The notes: generated from the sequence alone by a model not told the origin. Shown: positions 16,524 to 24,726, counted from the stretch's first letter. The stretch is 35,419 nucleotides of DNA from Synergistaceae bacterium (GCA_031263445.1 JAISFV010000152.1:1-35419), one strand, 5' to 3'. Numbers and translations: made by a program.

Positions 16524-17638
16524 TTGAGCGCGTCCGCGTTTTTCCTTATCTCACCGATCAGCCCGTCGAGGTTCGGAGTCCTCGCGAGCTCCCTGTCAGG
16601 CAGCGAAAACGTCAGGCACGCGCACTCGGACACTCCCATCGCGCCCGTCCTGGCCGTTTTGACGATCCTTTCGACCAGTTCAAAGAGCGCAGCCCGTCCC
16701 CACTCGGTCTTCGAAATCCTCGTGGCCACCTCGTCGGCCATCGAGCTGTCCAGTATAGCGCGCACTTCCCCGCTGTCGGCGCCGTGCAGGGCGGAATAAG
16801 CCGCCAGGGCTTCCAGGCGTCCGTCGCTCTTAGAGCTGTGCGTGTCGAGCGAACCCGCTGAAAGTTTGGCGAACTTTCCTATCTGGCCGATGAGGATGAG
16901 TTTTTCGAACCCTAAATTGCCGCTGACAGCCAGCGCGTCTCCCGCGAAATTGCTTATGTTGACGATCATCCTCCCAGGCACGCCCAAGAGCATTGCCATC
17001 CTGCGCCCGTAATTGCCAGGCACGAGGCACACAATCCGCGCGCCCGAGGCCGAGAGCGCGGACAGCTCGGACTTTATCGCGTCCATGACGGCTTCCGCGC
17101 TCATAGCGGGCGCGAGCGCGTTATCGCTGATGATGGACAGCCCGCCCACGATCCCGAGCCTGGGGTTGTACGTCCTCTTGGCAAGCTCCTCGCCGCCCGG
17201 GATCGAGATAGAGATGATCGCGCCGCTTCCCGGAGGCAGCTCCGCCTCGATGGATTTCCTGATGAGCGCCAGCGAGCTCTGGTTGATGGCCGCTTTCCCA
17301 GGGCTGATGGGGAGGCCGGGCTTCGTGACCACCCCGACGCCCTTGCCGCCCAGCACCGTGATGCCAGGGACGCCCAAGATCTCGACGGACGAGACCACGA
17401 CGGTACCGTGAGTGACGTCCGGGTCGCCGCCTGAATCCTTCGTCACCCAAGCCTCGGCGCCCTTCTCCGTTCTGAGGCACCCGGTGACCGGGATGGCCAC
17501 GTCTCTTCCGGCCGGCAGGGAAAGCCCGACGCTGGAACAGCTCTTGTCCGTCAAAAAGCGCACTGACGCAACAGCCGCCGCTGCGGCGGCCGTCCCGATA
17601 GTAAAGCCTTTAGCCCCACCGTAGTCCGCCTGATCCAT
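16520..17638 (-). CDS. cbiD: Cobalt-precorrin-5B C1-methyltransferase, CbiD
   Basis: A 372-aa CbiD, first gene of the cobalamin run. The start GFTIGTAAAAAAVA corresponds to the family's GFTTGTCAAAAAKA, here with alanine where cysteine is usual. GVGVVTKPGLPISPGKAAIN and NPRLGIVGGLSIIS are well conserved. The enzyme methylates C1 of cobalt-precorrin-5B in the anaerobic pathway and is a marker for early cobalt insertion. A good ribosome site (GGGAGGT, 5 bases from ATG) supports this start. A candidate promoter and two inverted repeats lie upstream between 17660 and 17845. Confidence 0.93.
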   Translation of the reverse strand: MDQADYGGAKGFTIGTAAAAAAVASVRFLTDKSCSSVGLSLPAGRDVAIPVTGCLRTEKGAEAWVTKDSGGDPDVTHGTVVVSSVEILGVPGITVLGGKGVGVVTKPGLPISPGKAAINQSSLALIRKSIEAELPPGSGAIISISIPGGEELAKRTYNPRLGIVGGLSIISDNALAPAMSAEAVMDAIKSELSALSASGARIVCLVPGNYGRRMAMLLGVPGRMIVNISNFAGDALAVSGNLGFEKLILIGQIGKFAKLSAGSLDTHSSKSDGRLEALAAYSALHGADSGEVRAILDSSMADEVATRISKTEWGRAALFELVERIVKTARTGAMGVSECACLTFSLPDRELARTPNLDGLIGEIRKNADALK

Positions 17639-17664
17639 GAGCTACCTCCCAGCTTTCCAAGGTC

Positions 17665-17700
17665 ATCTATTATGCAAGTATACTCTTTTTTGAGGAATTC
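17665..17700 (-). promoter_or_regulatory. Candidate promoter upstream of cbiD
   Basis: Read on the minus strand, a TATACT -10-like box follows a TGTTGA -35-like box with a 16-base spacer, about 30 bases before the cbiD ribosome site. The -10 matches consensus at 5 of 6 positions; the -35 is poor. The surroundings are AT-rich compared with the coding sequence on both sides. Confidence 0.4.
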
Positions 17701-17712
17701 AACACTATCCTC

Positions 17713-17743
17713 CAAAGTTATGCCCAATTAGTGGATAACTTTG
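17713..17743. repeat. Perfect 9-bp inverted repeat upstream of cbiD
   Basis: CAAAGTTAT (17713-17721) and ATAACTTTG (17735-17743) are exact complements separated by 13 bases. The repeat sits just upstream of the candidate cbiD promoter, where an activator or repressor could bind. It is not followed by a T-run on either strand. Confidence 0.5.
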
Positions 17744-17825
17744 TGCAAAACTGGCTTAAATTCAGGCTATGCCGCCCCAAAGACATTGTTGATAAGTTGG
17801 AATGGTCAAAAATCTTAGCAGCGGG

Positions 17826-17845
17826 CAAATCGCATGGACGATTTG
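17826..17845. repeat. Perfect 7-bp inverted repeat between nudC and cbiD
   Basis: CAAATCG (17826-17832) and CGATTTG (17839-17845) pair exactly around a 6-base loop. It lies about 35 bases beyond the nudC stop in a comparatively AT-rich 240-base spacer. It lacks the T-run of an intrinsic terminator. Confidence 0.4.
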
Positions 17846-17881
17846 AAATTCGCGCGGAAGTGCAACCCCCGATGAGAAATA

Positions 17882-18679
17882 TCAGCTATGAGGGGCTTCC
17901 GCGCTACGGCGACGGAGCCAGTCGTCGATGAGCATCCGCGAGATGCTGATCCTAGGGGGCAAATTGGGGAGATCGTAGGGCGTAAACCAGCGGACGTCCG
18001 TCATCTCCACCCCGTCCGGACAGGGCTCGCCGCTCTCCCAGTCGGCGTGGAAACCCAGCATCATGGACGACGGAAACGGCCACGGCTGGCTGCCGGCGTA
18101 GCAGATGTTTTTGATCTTTACGCGGGACTCCTCGTAGACCTCCCTCTCCACAGCGGCCTCGACCGTTTCGCCCGGCTCTACGAAACCCGCCAGCACGCTG
18201 TAGCGGCCGCTCGGGAAGCTCGCGTTGTGCCCCAGGAGGATCATGCCGTCCCTCTCCACCGCCACTATCATCGCCGGGCTGAGCGACGGGAATACGACGC
18301 GCCCGCAGCTCGGACAGAAGCGGGCCGTCTCCGTGTCGTGGTCGCGCATCGGCGCGCCGCACCTTCCGCAGTGCTTGTTATCCAAGTGAAGGTTCATCAT
18401 TTGGAATGCCGCGCCGGAGCGCAGGAAGAGCCGATGCCCCAGAATCGCCGCAAGGTCACGCCGGCTCACCGCTACGAACTCGTCAGGGACGACAGCGCCT
18501 GCCGCGGCCAGCCCCCATGTTTCGCCCGTGCCGGCCGTCCAAGACACGACGCCGGAGCACTCCAAAATGTCCCTGTAGCTTTCGATTTCTGAGGATCTGG
18601 GCGGAACCATCCCGGCCCGGTAAAGGAACACGTTCGCCTCGCGCGTCCTGTCGAACAGGAAGAGCGGTCCGTCAGACAC
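17882..18679 (-). CDS. nudC: NAD(+) diphosphatase (NudC-type Nudix hydrolase)
   Basis: A 265-aa NudC-family protein, which hydrolyses NAD(H) to NMN(H) and AMP and in E. coli also removes NAD caps from RNA. Three family marks are visible: a four-cysteine zinc ribbon (CGRCG about residue 104 and CPSCG about 122), a Nudix box GFVEPGETVEAAVEREVYEES, and the NudC-specific SQPWPFPSS. In the Nudix box the glycine usually found after EE-x is replaced (EESR), but the catalytic REVYEE core is intact. It overlaps the preceding AMP-ligase gene by 8 bases and is the last gene of a four-gene minus-strand run. Confidence 0.92.
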   Translation of the reverse strand: MSDGPLFLFDRTREANVFLYRAGMVPPRSSEIESYRDILECSGVVSWTAGTGETWGLAAAGAVVPDEFVAVSRRDLAAILGHRLFLRSGAAFQMMNLHLDNKHCGRCGAPMRDHDTETARFCPSCGRVVFPSLSPAMIVAVERDGMILLGHNASFPSGRYSVLAGFVEPGETVEAAVEREVYEESRVKIKNICYAGSQPWPFPSSMMLGFHADWESGEPCPDGVEMTDVRWFTPYDLPNLPPRISISRMLIDDWLRRRSAEAPHS

Positions 18680-20147
18680 CGCGTAGCTCCTTTTTCAGCA
18701 CCTTGCCGAAGCTGTCCTTCGGGAGGGCGTCCAGCAGCTTCACGGACCGCGGCGCCTTGTAGTTCGGAAGCCTCGACCTCCCGTACTTCACGATGTCATA
18801 CGGGCGGACGGCGCTCCCCTCTTTCTGGACGACATAGGCCTTGACCGTCTCTCCCTTGATCCCGCCCGGGACGCCGACGACGGCGACCTCCGAGATGTCC
18901 GGGTGGCCCTTTAAAACAGCCTCGACCTCGGCCGGGTAAACGGGCGCGCCGCCTGCCATGATCACATCGACAGCGGGGGAGACTATCGTTATGAAACCAT
19001 CCTCATCAATCCTTACAATGTCCTGCGCGTCGAACCAGCCGTCCCTGAAGCGTTCTGCTGTAAGGGCCGGCGTCCTGTAGTAGCCGCCCGTTACGGCGTC
19101 CCCGCGAAGCCAGAGCCTGCCGTCGCTGCCAAAGGGGAGTATCTGGCCGTCGTCACCCCGCACCTCGGCGTCGAAACAGGGCAATATCTTCCCAGACGAA
19201 CCCGGCTTCGAGCTGCCGGCCCCTGGCGTGACCGCAAGCACGGACGAAGCCTCCGTGAGGCCGTAGCCTTCCAGCGGCTCGACGCCGAATATCTCCCTCG
19301 CGCGCGCGGCTATGCCAGGGGTGAGCTCGCCGCCGCCATAAAAGACGAGCTTCACCTTCGACATCGGCGCGATCTCGCGCTCCCCGCCCAGGAGGATGCC
19401 AAGGAGCGTCGGCACGGCAGGGATGATGGTGACCCCCGCAGAGCGGATCGCGGCCAGGGCGTTCTTCGGCGGGACGAAGGACGAGACGACCACCTGCGGC
19501 ATCCCTGAAGCGAGCGGCATTATCCCGCCGATCACGAAACCGAGCGAGTGGTAGTTGGGTATCGCGTTCAGTATGACGTCGTCCTCGTCAATGGACGGTA
19601 TAGTTTCCAATATGGACGACAGGAGAGTGATGATGTTCACGTGCGTAATGGGGACGGCCTTTACGTCGCCGCCCGCGCCGCTAGTGTGGAACAGCACTGC
19701 GTTATCGGAGTCTCCGTCAGGGACGCTCTCGCGGCCAGCTATAGAGGGCGCGGCGTCGCCAAGCTCCGCCGAAACGGCAGGGATGCCCTCGGAGCGGACA
19801 TGCTCGACGAGGCCCTCGATCTCAGGGCTCATGATCGCGCCGAAGACGTCCACGCTCTTGAGGTAATCTACGAGCGGCGGGTGCTTCAACTGCGGGTTCA
19901 CGGGAACCACCGTGCCGCCGAGCTTCCAGACGGCTATGGAGGAAGCCAGCATGAGGGGGCTGTTCGGCAGCACCAGCGCCAAACGCCGCCCCGGCGAAAA
20001 CCCGCCTTTCGCGAGGTTCTCCTCGCACTCCGTCGCCATCTCCTCGAGCGTCCCCCTCGACCACCACGCGCCGCGCCACCAGAGACATGGCTCCGTGGAC
20101 GCTTTCGCGAAATTCTGCGTGACAAGCTCTTCCAGCCTTTGGCTCAT
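18672..20147 (-). CDS. AMP-forming acyl-CoA synthetase/ligase family protein, divergent
   Basis: A 491-aa member of the adenylate-forming (ANL) superfamily. The phosphate loop reads LFHTSGAGGDVKAVP rather than TSGTTGxPKG. GYGLTEAS and the DGWFDAQDIVRIDEDGF hinge region are good. The C-terminal lysine motif (DSFGKVLKKEL) is present, so adenylation is still possible. The segment that usually reads GRxKDxI reads SPAVDVI, losing the conserved basic residues. The natural substrate (fatty, aryl or amino acid) cannot be told. The frame is open to 20291, but ATG 20147, following GGGAGGG, is the first start after the upstream gene's stop; the extra 48 residues lie inside that gene. It is sandwiched between an M20 amidohydrolase and NudC. 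Confidence 0.83.
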   Translation of the reverse strand: MSQRLEELVTQNFAKASTEPCLWWRGAWWSRGTLEEMATECEENLAKGGFSPGRRLALVLPNSPLMLASSIAVWKLGGTVVPVNPQLKHPPLVDYLKSVDVFGAIMSPEIEGLVEHVRSEGIPAVSAELGDAAPSIAGRESVPDGDSDNAVLFHTSGAGGDVKAVPITHVNIITLLSSILETIPSIDEDDVILNAIPNYHSLGFVIGGIMPLASGMPQVVVSSFVPPKNALAAIRSAGVTIIPAVPTLLGILLGGEREIAPMSKVKLVFYGGGELTPGIAARAREIFGVEPLEGYGLTEASSVLAVTPGAGSSKPGSSGKILPCFDAEVRGDDGQILPFGSDGRLWLRGDAVTGGYYRTPALTAERFRDGWFDAQDIVRIDEDGFITIVSPAVDVIMAGGAPVYPAEVEAVLKGHPDISEVAVVGVPGGIKGETVKAYVVQKEGSAVRPYDIVKYGRSRLPNYKAPRSVKLLDALPKDSFGKVLKKELRGV

Positions 20148-20170
20148 CGAGGCATCGTCCCTCCCGTTCC

Positions 20171-21364
20171 CTACAACAGCAGGCCCATGTACGCGCTCCA
20201 CGCCGAGGCGAACGGGAGCAGGTTCTCCGGGATGTCGTACCTTGCGTGATAGAGTCCGTACTCCATGCCTGTGCCAAGGAACATCAGGCACGACGGAATC
20301 TGCTCGGAATAAAACGAGAAGTCCTCTCCGAGGAGGAGAGGGCTTCTCAAAAGTTCCATGGAATCGCTTCCTATAAGGGCCGTCCCGTACTTGAAAACAT
20401 CCGACACGAGACTCTCGCTGTTTACCACCTGGTTATAGTCGAGCGTATATTCGACCGACGCGGCGATATGGGAGAGGCGCGCAAGGCCCTTCACGATCTC
20501 CTCTATCCGCGTCTTGAGAACTCTGTGGGTCGCATTGTCGACAGACCTGAGAGTGCCCCAGAGATGGGCTTCCTCCGCTATCACGTTGTACACCTCCGCA
20601 GCCTCCATGCGACCGAACGACAGGACGACGGTGCTGGCCGGGTTTACCTCCCTGGTGATCATGCCCTGGAGCGCGAGCTGCACTTCTGCTGAGAGGTATA
20701 CCGGGTCGCTCGTCAGGTATGGGGTCGGTCCATGCCCCCCGGGCCCGGTAAGCCCTATGTGTACCTTGCTGGAGAAAGCGGTGACACCGCCTTTGTTCGT
20801 TATTATCTGCCCATAAGGGAGGTGCGGTATCCAGTGGACACAGAGCATTCTCTCTATGCTGAACGCGCCGATCAGATCCGCGTCTATCAGGTGCTTCGCG
20901 CCGCCCTTGCCCTCCTCGGCGGGCTGGAAGATAAACACCACCGGGCGCGTCAAAAGGCTTCTGTGCTCGCAAAGCAACGTGGCCGCCCCTAGGAGCGACG
21001 CCATGTGGGCGTCGTGTCCCTGAACGTGCGAAACCCTGTTGTCGTAGGAGCTGAACGGCAGCCCCGTATCCTCACGGACTTCCACGGCGTCTATCTCCGC
21101 CCTGAAAGCGAGAGCCCCGCCCGGGAGTTCTCCGCCCAGCCTGCCGATGACGCACGTCTGCAAGCCGAAACCCTTGAACACTTCCATCCCTGGCATCGAC
21201 TGCAGGATGCTCTCTATCTTCCCGGACGTCATATACTCCTCGAGGCCCAGTTCAGGGAACTGGTGAAACCTCCTCCTGTACTCGACGATTTCCTCCGTCA
21301 TGCCCTCCGCTTCGGAGAGCAGCTTTACGCCGAGATCCGCTGCTACGGCCAGGTCCTTAAACAT
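20171..21364 (-). CDS. M20-family amidohydrolase, altered metal ligand
   Basis: A 397-aa protein of the M20D amidohydrolase group, whose members cleave amide bonds of N-acyl amino acids or hippurate-like substrates using two metals. The family frame is clear: RRRFHQFPELGLEE (30-43), FRAEIDAV (88-94), GHDAHMASLLGAA (116-128), FQPAEEG (147-152), VHWIP near 178 and GGHGPTPY in the lid domain. The usual HACGHDxH reads HVQGHDAH here, so the metal-binding cysteine is glutamine (residue 115). The two histidines and the glutamate pair remain. It starts 5 bases after the CbiA-like gene and is followed 23 bases later by the AMP-ligase, so the three are likely co-transcribed. An acyl-amino-acid hydrolase next to an acyl-activating enzyme suggests linked chemistry, but this is inference. 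Confidence 0.85.
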   Translation of the reverse strand: MFKDLAVAADLGVKLLSEAEGMTEEIVEYRRRFHQFPELGLEEYMTSGKIESILQSMPGMEVFKGFGLQTCVIGRLGGELPGGALAFRAEIDAVEVREDTGLPFSSYDNRVSHVQGHDAHMASLLGAATLLCEHRSLLTRPVVFIFQPAEEGKGGAKHLIDADLIGAFSIERMLCVHWIPHLPYGQIITNKGGVTAFSSKVHIGLTGPGGHGPTPYLTSDPVYLSAEVQLALQGMITREVNPASTVVLSFGRMEAAEVYNVIAEEAHLWGTLRSVDNATHRVLKTRIEEIVKGLARLSHIAASVEYTLDYNQVVNSESLVSDVFKYGTALIGSDSMELLRSPLLLGEDFSFYSEQIPSCLMFLGTGMEYGLYHARYDIPENLLPFASAWSAYMGLLL

Positions 21365-21369
21365 AAAAC

Positions 21370-22761
21370 CTAGCCCTCCAGCCAGCGCCGGAAGAGATCA
21401 GGGGCGCTCCACGGCTCGACCCTCATGGAAGCGGCCAGAATCCTGTCCTTGGACCAGCCGTCGCGTGATGTCTTCTTGTGATCCAGGGCATCCACGGTTG
21501 TCCAGCACTCGTCCTCTTCCTCGGAAGCCACCATGGAGTAAGAGTCGGAGGCGTAGCCCATAACGCGCTCCCGCGAACCGGTGAGGAGAGGGTTATCCTT
21601 GCGTTTGGATGCCTCTAATTTTTTGATGCTCCCAAACGTCGCCCTCTTATAAATGCTGTTAAAGGGCAGTATCCCAAAACCCCTGCCCTCGCCCTGCCCT
21701 TCCGGCAGGATAATCCTGTCGCCTAAGACCGCCGACGACCCGCCCTCCGCGAAGAGGAAAGCCCCTCCCGTCGAACCCCTGGCGAGCATGGTCTTAAGGT
21801 AAATGTTGCTGAAAAATTTCGGCAGGGCTATGTAAGCCAGACCGTGCGGCAGGTACACGCCATGTATCGGCACGCTGTGGGTTATGCTGCCCACGAGCGG
21901 GATATCCACGACGTTGCATCCCAGCACCCTCAGCAGATGCTCCGTGCCGTCGCCCGAAATCGAAAGCACAGGGTGCTTCACGACTGCGATGTTGACCTTG
22001 CCGCTGTCCGTTATGGCATCGCACAGGCGCGGCTGGCGCGGCCACACCGGCGCCGCCTGCGCCATGGCACTGAAGAGCGCCCAGTTGACCATCTGGTTCA
22101 TGCTCACGAGCTGCTTCGCGGCAGAGCGGACGGGCAGGGCGACCTGAGCGGCGGAGTCGGAGCAGAGTTGCAGGAGAGAGGGCGAATCGCGCTCAACGAC
22201 GCGCGGCATGGAACCGACCGAAAAGGCCGTGAAGATCCGCCTGGCCTCGCGGTCAACCAGCTCGTATTCCCTGTTGTTCAGTATAGCGCGGAATAAGATG
22301 GCGCGAACAGGCTTCCCTCCGTCCTCGATCTGCCGGATGACCGCAGCGACTGACCGCACCGTCAGAGTCGAAGAGGCGTCGCTGTATATTATCGGGACGA
22401 CGTCGCAGTTCAGCCAATCGGAGAGCAGCGCGCACTCTTTCGGCACCTTGAAGGGCGCGTCCTCGAGAATTCGCCCGCCCAGGTTCGCCAGGACGAGGTT
22501 TATGCAGTCAGGCGAGGCCGCGCTCTCGAACAGCCAACGCAGGTTTGCCTGCCCGCCGCACAGCGTGGGGTCGAGCAGTGTCACGGGCTGGTTGCAGATG
22601 ACCTGCAGTGAGCGTATTGTGAGCTCATCCGCGTTACCGACAAAAAGTTTTATTTTGTAACCAAGCTCTTTCAGGGCGCTTGCTATCAAAACCCCCGACG
22701 GGACCTTGCCCGATCTATGTTCGTCAGCTAATATCAATCTCGGAAGGTTCAAAGACAACAT
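21370..22761 (-). CDS. CbiA/CobB-like protein with degenerate active sites
   Basis: About 463 aa. The overall order resembles cobyrinate a,c-diamide synthase. An N-terminal P-loop-like region (LILADEHRSGKVPSGVLIASALKELGYKIKLF in several pieces) leads to a region like the CbiA GPDYxDP segment. A C-terminal type-1 glutamine amidotransferase-like domain holds GVYLPHGLAYIALPKFF, FAEGGSSAVLG and GFGILPF. The P-loop lacks the GxxxGxGKT pattern, and the glutaminase nucleophile in AECGG is absent (AEGGS). The closing histidine region is also unrecognisable. It therefore looks like a pseudoenzyme or a member with a new function. The frame opens with GTG 22776; ATG 22761 lies directly after AAAGGGG, and TTG codons at 22758 and 22752 are also possible. 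It heads a run with the amidohydrolase, AMP-ligase and nudC and diverges from a PEP/pyruvate-binding protein gene. The homology is my reading by eye. Confidence 0.6.
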   Translation of the reverse strand: MLSLNLPRLILADEHRSGKVPSGVLIASALKELGYKIKLFVGNADELTIRSLQVICNQPVTLLDPTLCGGQANLRWLFESAASPDCINLVLANLGGRILEDAPFKVPKECALLSDWLNCDVVPIIYSDASSTLTVRSVAAVIRQIEDGGKPVRAILFRAILNNREYELVDREARRIFTAFSVGSMPRVVERDSPSLLQLCSDSAAQVALPVRSAAKQLVSMNQMVNWALFSAMAQAAPVWPRQPRLCDAITDSGKVNIAVVKHPVLSISGDGTEHLLRVLGCNVVDIPLVGSITHSVPIHGVYLPHGLAYIALPKFFSNIYLKTMLARGSTGGAFLFAEGGSSAVLGDRIILPEGQGEGRGFGILPFNSIYKRATFGSIKKLEASKRKDNPLLTGSRERVMGYASDSYSMVASEEEDECWTTVDALDHKKTSRDGWSKDRILAASMRVEPWSAPDLFRRWLEG

Positions 22762-22776
22762 CCCCTTTGGGCGCAC

Positions 22777-22859
22777 AAATCGCTTAAATGATGCTATAGT
22801 TTACCACATAATTTTTATATGAACTATCAATCCGCCTCGCGCTGGATGGAGGAGTCAAA
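22777..22859. promoter_or_regulatory. Divergent promoter region between the CbiA-like and PEP/pyruvate-binding genes
   Basis: This 83-base spacer is AT-rich and must contain promoters for both divergent genes. Candidate -10 boxes are CATAAT and TATATG on the + strand and TATAGC on the minus strand, but no convincing -35 partner is visible. The ribosome site GGAGGAG at 22848-22854 sits 5 bases before GTG 22860. Confidence 0.4.
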
Positions 22860-24575
22860 GTGGGACAGTCTCTCGAAAATTATGACGCGTTCAGGGGGGA
22901 AGATTTCTTCCGCGATAGAGGGAGCCTCATCGGCGCCGGGAACTGCGGCGGAAAAGCCAAGGGGATTGCGTATGCTTACGCTGCTCTTTCCGGAACGCAG
23001 ATCGGGGAGAAAATCAGCTTTCCTGACCTCACTGTCGTGCTTTCCACCGAGGTATTCAGAGATTACCTAGACGCAAACCGCTTGTCCGGACTCTATGACG
23101 ACGAGGACTGGGCCAGGGTCCAGGAGCGGATCTCGGAGTCCCCGCTGCCTCCGGCGATAACGGCGGAACTCTCGGACATACTGGATCGTTTCGACGCGAT
23201 CGGCACCCCTCCTCTCGCCGTGCGCTCGAGCTCGCTCATGGAAGATTCAGTCTCCCTCGCGTTCGCAGGTAAGTACCAAACATGCTTTTCCCCTAACTGC
23301 GGCCCGAAACAGTATCGCCTGTCGCTGCTCGAATCCAGCGTCCGTACCGTGTTCGCTTCGGTATTCAACCCATCAGCGAGGGCTTACCGCGAAAAGCACG
23401 GCAAAAAACACAGAGACGAGGCTATAGCGGTAATTATACAGTCTCTTTCAGGAAAAAACCATGGCAGCTTCTTCTACCCGGAGCTCGCGGGTACCCTTTT
23501 CTCTCGCGTCTTCCGCCGGCCGAACCCCAGGATAAAGAAGGAGGACGGCCTCATGCGCCTCTGCTTCGGCATGGGGACGAGGTCTGTGGACCGTTGCGCC
23601 GCGAGGATCTTCTACCTGACAAACCCGTCCCTGCTCCCGGCGGGGAACCTCCCGGCCCAGGTCGCTGAGGCGAGCCAGGAGAACTTCGATTACATAGACA
23701 TGGGATCGTGCGAATTCGCGAGCGGGGCCCTGTCAGAATTCGCCCCTTTCCTGCAAAAGGAACACAAGAACTACGGCGCCTATGTGCAGATCTACGCCGA
23801 CGACTTCTTGTACTCCACCTTGGGCGGGCCGGAGGGGCCGAGCCGGCCCATCTTCTCCTTCCCCGAGATGCACCTGAAGGAACGCGGGCTTTTCGACCTT
23901 TCCAGGGAACTCCTCCGCCACATGGAGGACACGTCGGGCATCCCGGTCGACATAGAGTTCGCGTGCGAGACAAGCCCGGAAAGGGACTTCCGGCTGCTCC
24001 AGCTCCGCCCCCTGGCCGCTTACGAGGAGATGAGCCGCGTGGAGATTCCCGAGACCCCTGACGAAAAAATAATTTTCAAGGGCGACAGAATGGTGAGCAA
24101 CGGCCTGCTGGAGAACGCGGAGTACCTCGTGTACGTCAGCGCGGAGGCGTACAAGGGCGAATGGGACCCGTCCGCAGCGGCGAGGGCGATCGGGGAGCTG
24201 AACGGAAAGCTGGAGGGCACGAAATACATCCTTGCGGGCCCTGGCAGGTGGGGCAGCAGAAACCCTGCGCTCGGCGTGCCGGTCCTGTACGCTCAGATAT
24301 GCAACTGCGGCTGCCTTGTCGAAATAAGCGTCCCCGAGCTGAATTTCTCGCCTGAGCTGTCATACGGCACCCATTTTTTCCTGGACATGGACTCCGACGG
24401 CACGCTCTACCTGCCGGTCTTCGGCAGACAGAAAAAGAACAAATTCAACACGGACTGGCTTGAGAGTACCCCCTACGAGACCGGCGATCACCCGTCTGTG
24501 CGCCTTTACAGGGGCAGCTTTTCCGTGTACCTCGACGGGGAACTGGAGACGGGCATAATAGTAGCGGCTGAGTAA
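22860..24575 (+). CDS. PEP/pyruvate-binding (PPDK N-terminal) domain protein without a phosphohistidine domain
   Basis: A 571-aa protein with the ATP-grasp-like PEP/pyruvate-binding domain of pyruvate phosphate dikinase. Conserved points are NCGGKAKGIAYAYAAL near residue 28, the VRSSSLMEDS and FAGKYQT loop near 120-138, FGMGTRSVDR, and VDIEFACE with LLQLRPLA near 385-400. The central phosphohistidine domain and the C-terminal TIM barrel of PPDK/PEP synthase are absent. Instead there is a C-terminal domain with ILAGPGRWGSRNP and GTHFFLD, a known arrangement in uncharacterised PEP/pyruvate-binding proteins. Full PEP synthesis is therefore not expected, and the reaction is unknown. The start is GTG with GGAGGAG 5 bases upstream. 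It is transcribed alone, divergently from the CbiA-like gene. Confidence 0.82.
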   Translation: MGQSLENYDAFRGEDFFRDRGSLIGAGNCGGKAKGIAYAYAALSGTQIGEKISFPDLTVVLSTEVFRDYLDANRLSGLYDDEDWARVQERISESPLPPAITAELSDILDRFDAIGTPPLAVRSSSLMEDSVSLAFAGKYQTCFSPNCGPKQYRLSLLESSVRTVFASVFNPSARAYREKHGKKHRDEAIAVIIQSLSGKNHGSFFYPELAGTLFSRVFRRPNPRIKKEDGLMRLCFGMGTRSVDRCAARIFYLTNPSLLPAGNLPAQVAEASQENFDYIDMGSCEFASGALSEFAPFLQKEHKNYGAYVQIYADDFLYSTLGGPEGPSRPIFSFPEMHLKERGLFDLSRELLRHMEDTSGIPVDIEFACETSPERDFRLLQLRPLAAYEEMSRVEIPETPDEKIIFKGDRMVSNGLLENAEYLVYVSAEAYKGEWDPSAAARAIGELNGKLEGTKYILAGPGRWGSRNPALGVPVLYAQICNCGCLVEISVPELNFSPELSYGTHFFLDMDSDGTLYLPVFGRQKKNKFNTDWLESTPYETGDHPSVRLYRGSFSVYLDGELETGIIVAAE

Positions 24576-24594
24576 AAACCCGGCCGCCGCTTTT
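24563..24594 (+). terminator. Weak terminator-like hairpin after the PEP/pyruvate-binding gene
   Basis: AGCGGC (24563-24568), overlapping the last codons, can pair with GCCGCT (24586-24591), followed by a short T-run. The 17-base loop is large and the T-run is only four bases, so this is a tentative call. Confidence 0.25.
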
Positions 24595-24726
24595 GCCTGA
24601 AACTTTAGGAAACGCTGATTAATTTGTTTAAACGAGGTTTTGCCGTCTGGAAAGCACCCACAGCAAGGGTTCAAATCTTCACTCTTCAGGCCCCTGACTA
24701 TAAATCGGCCTTCTCAGATCTTTTAA

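Noticed and set aside
17731-17931. 66-codon open frame on the + strand overlapping the nudC end
   Set aside because: No ribosome site, no recognisable domain, and it runs antisense into nudC; better explained as the cbiD upstream region.
24640-24710. tRNA-like sequence (GGTTCAAATC resembling a T-loop) after the PEP/pyruvate-binding gene
   Set aside because: The flanking bases do not form a 5-bp T-stem, and no D-arm, anticodon arm or acceptor stem could be fitted on either strand.
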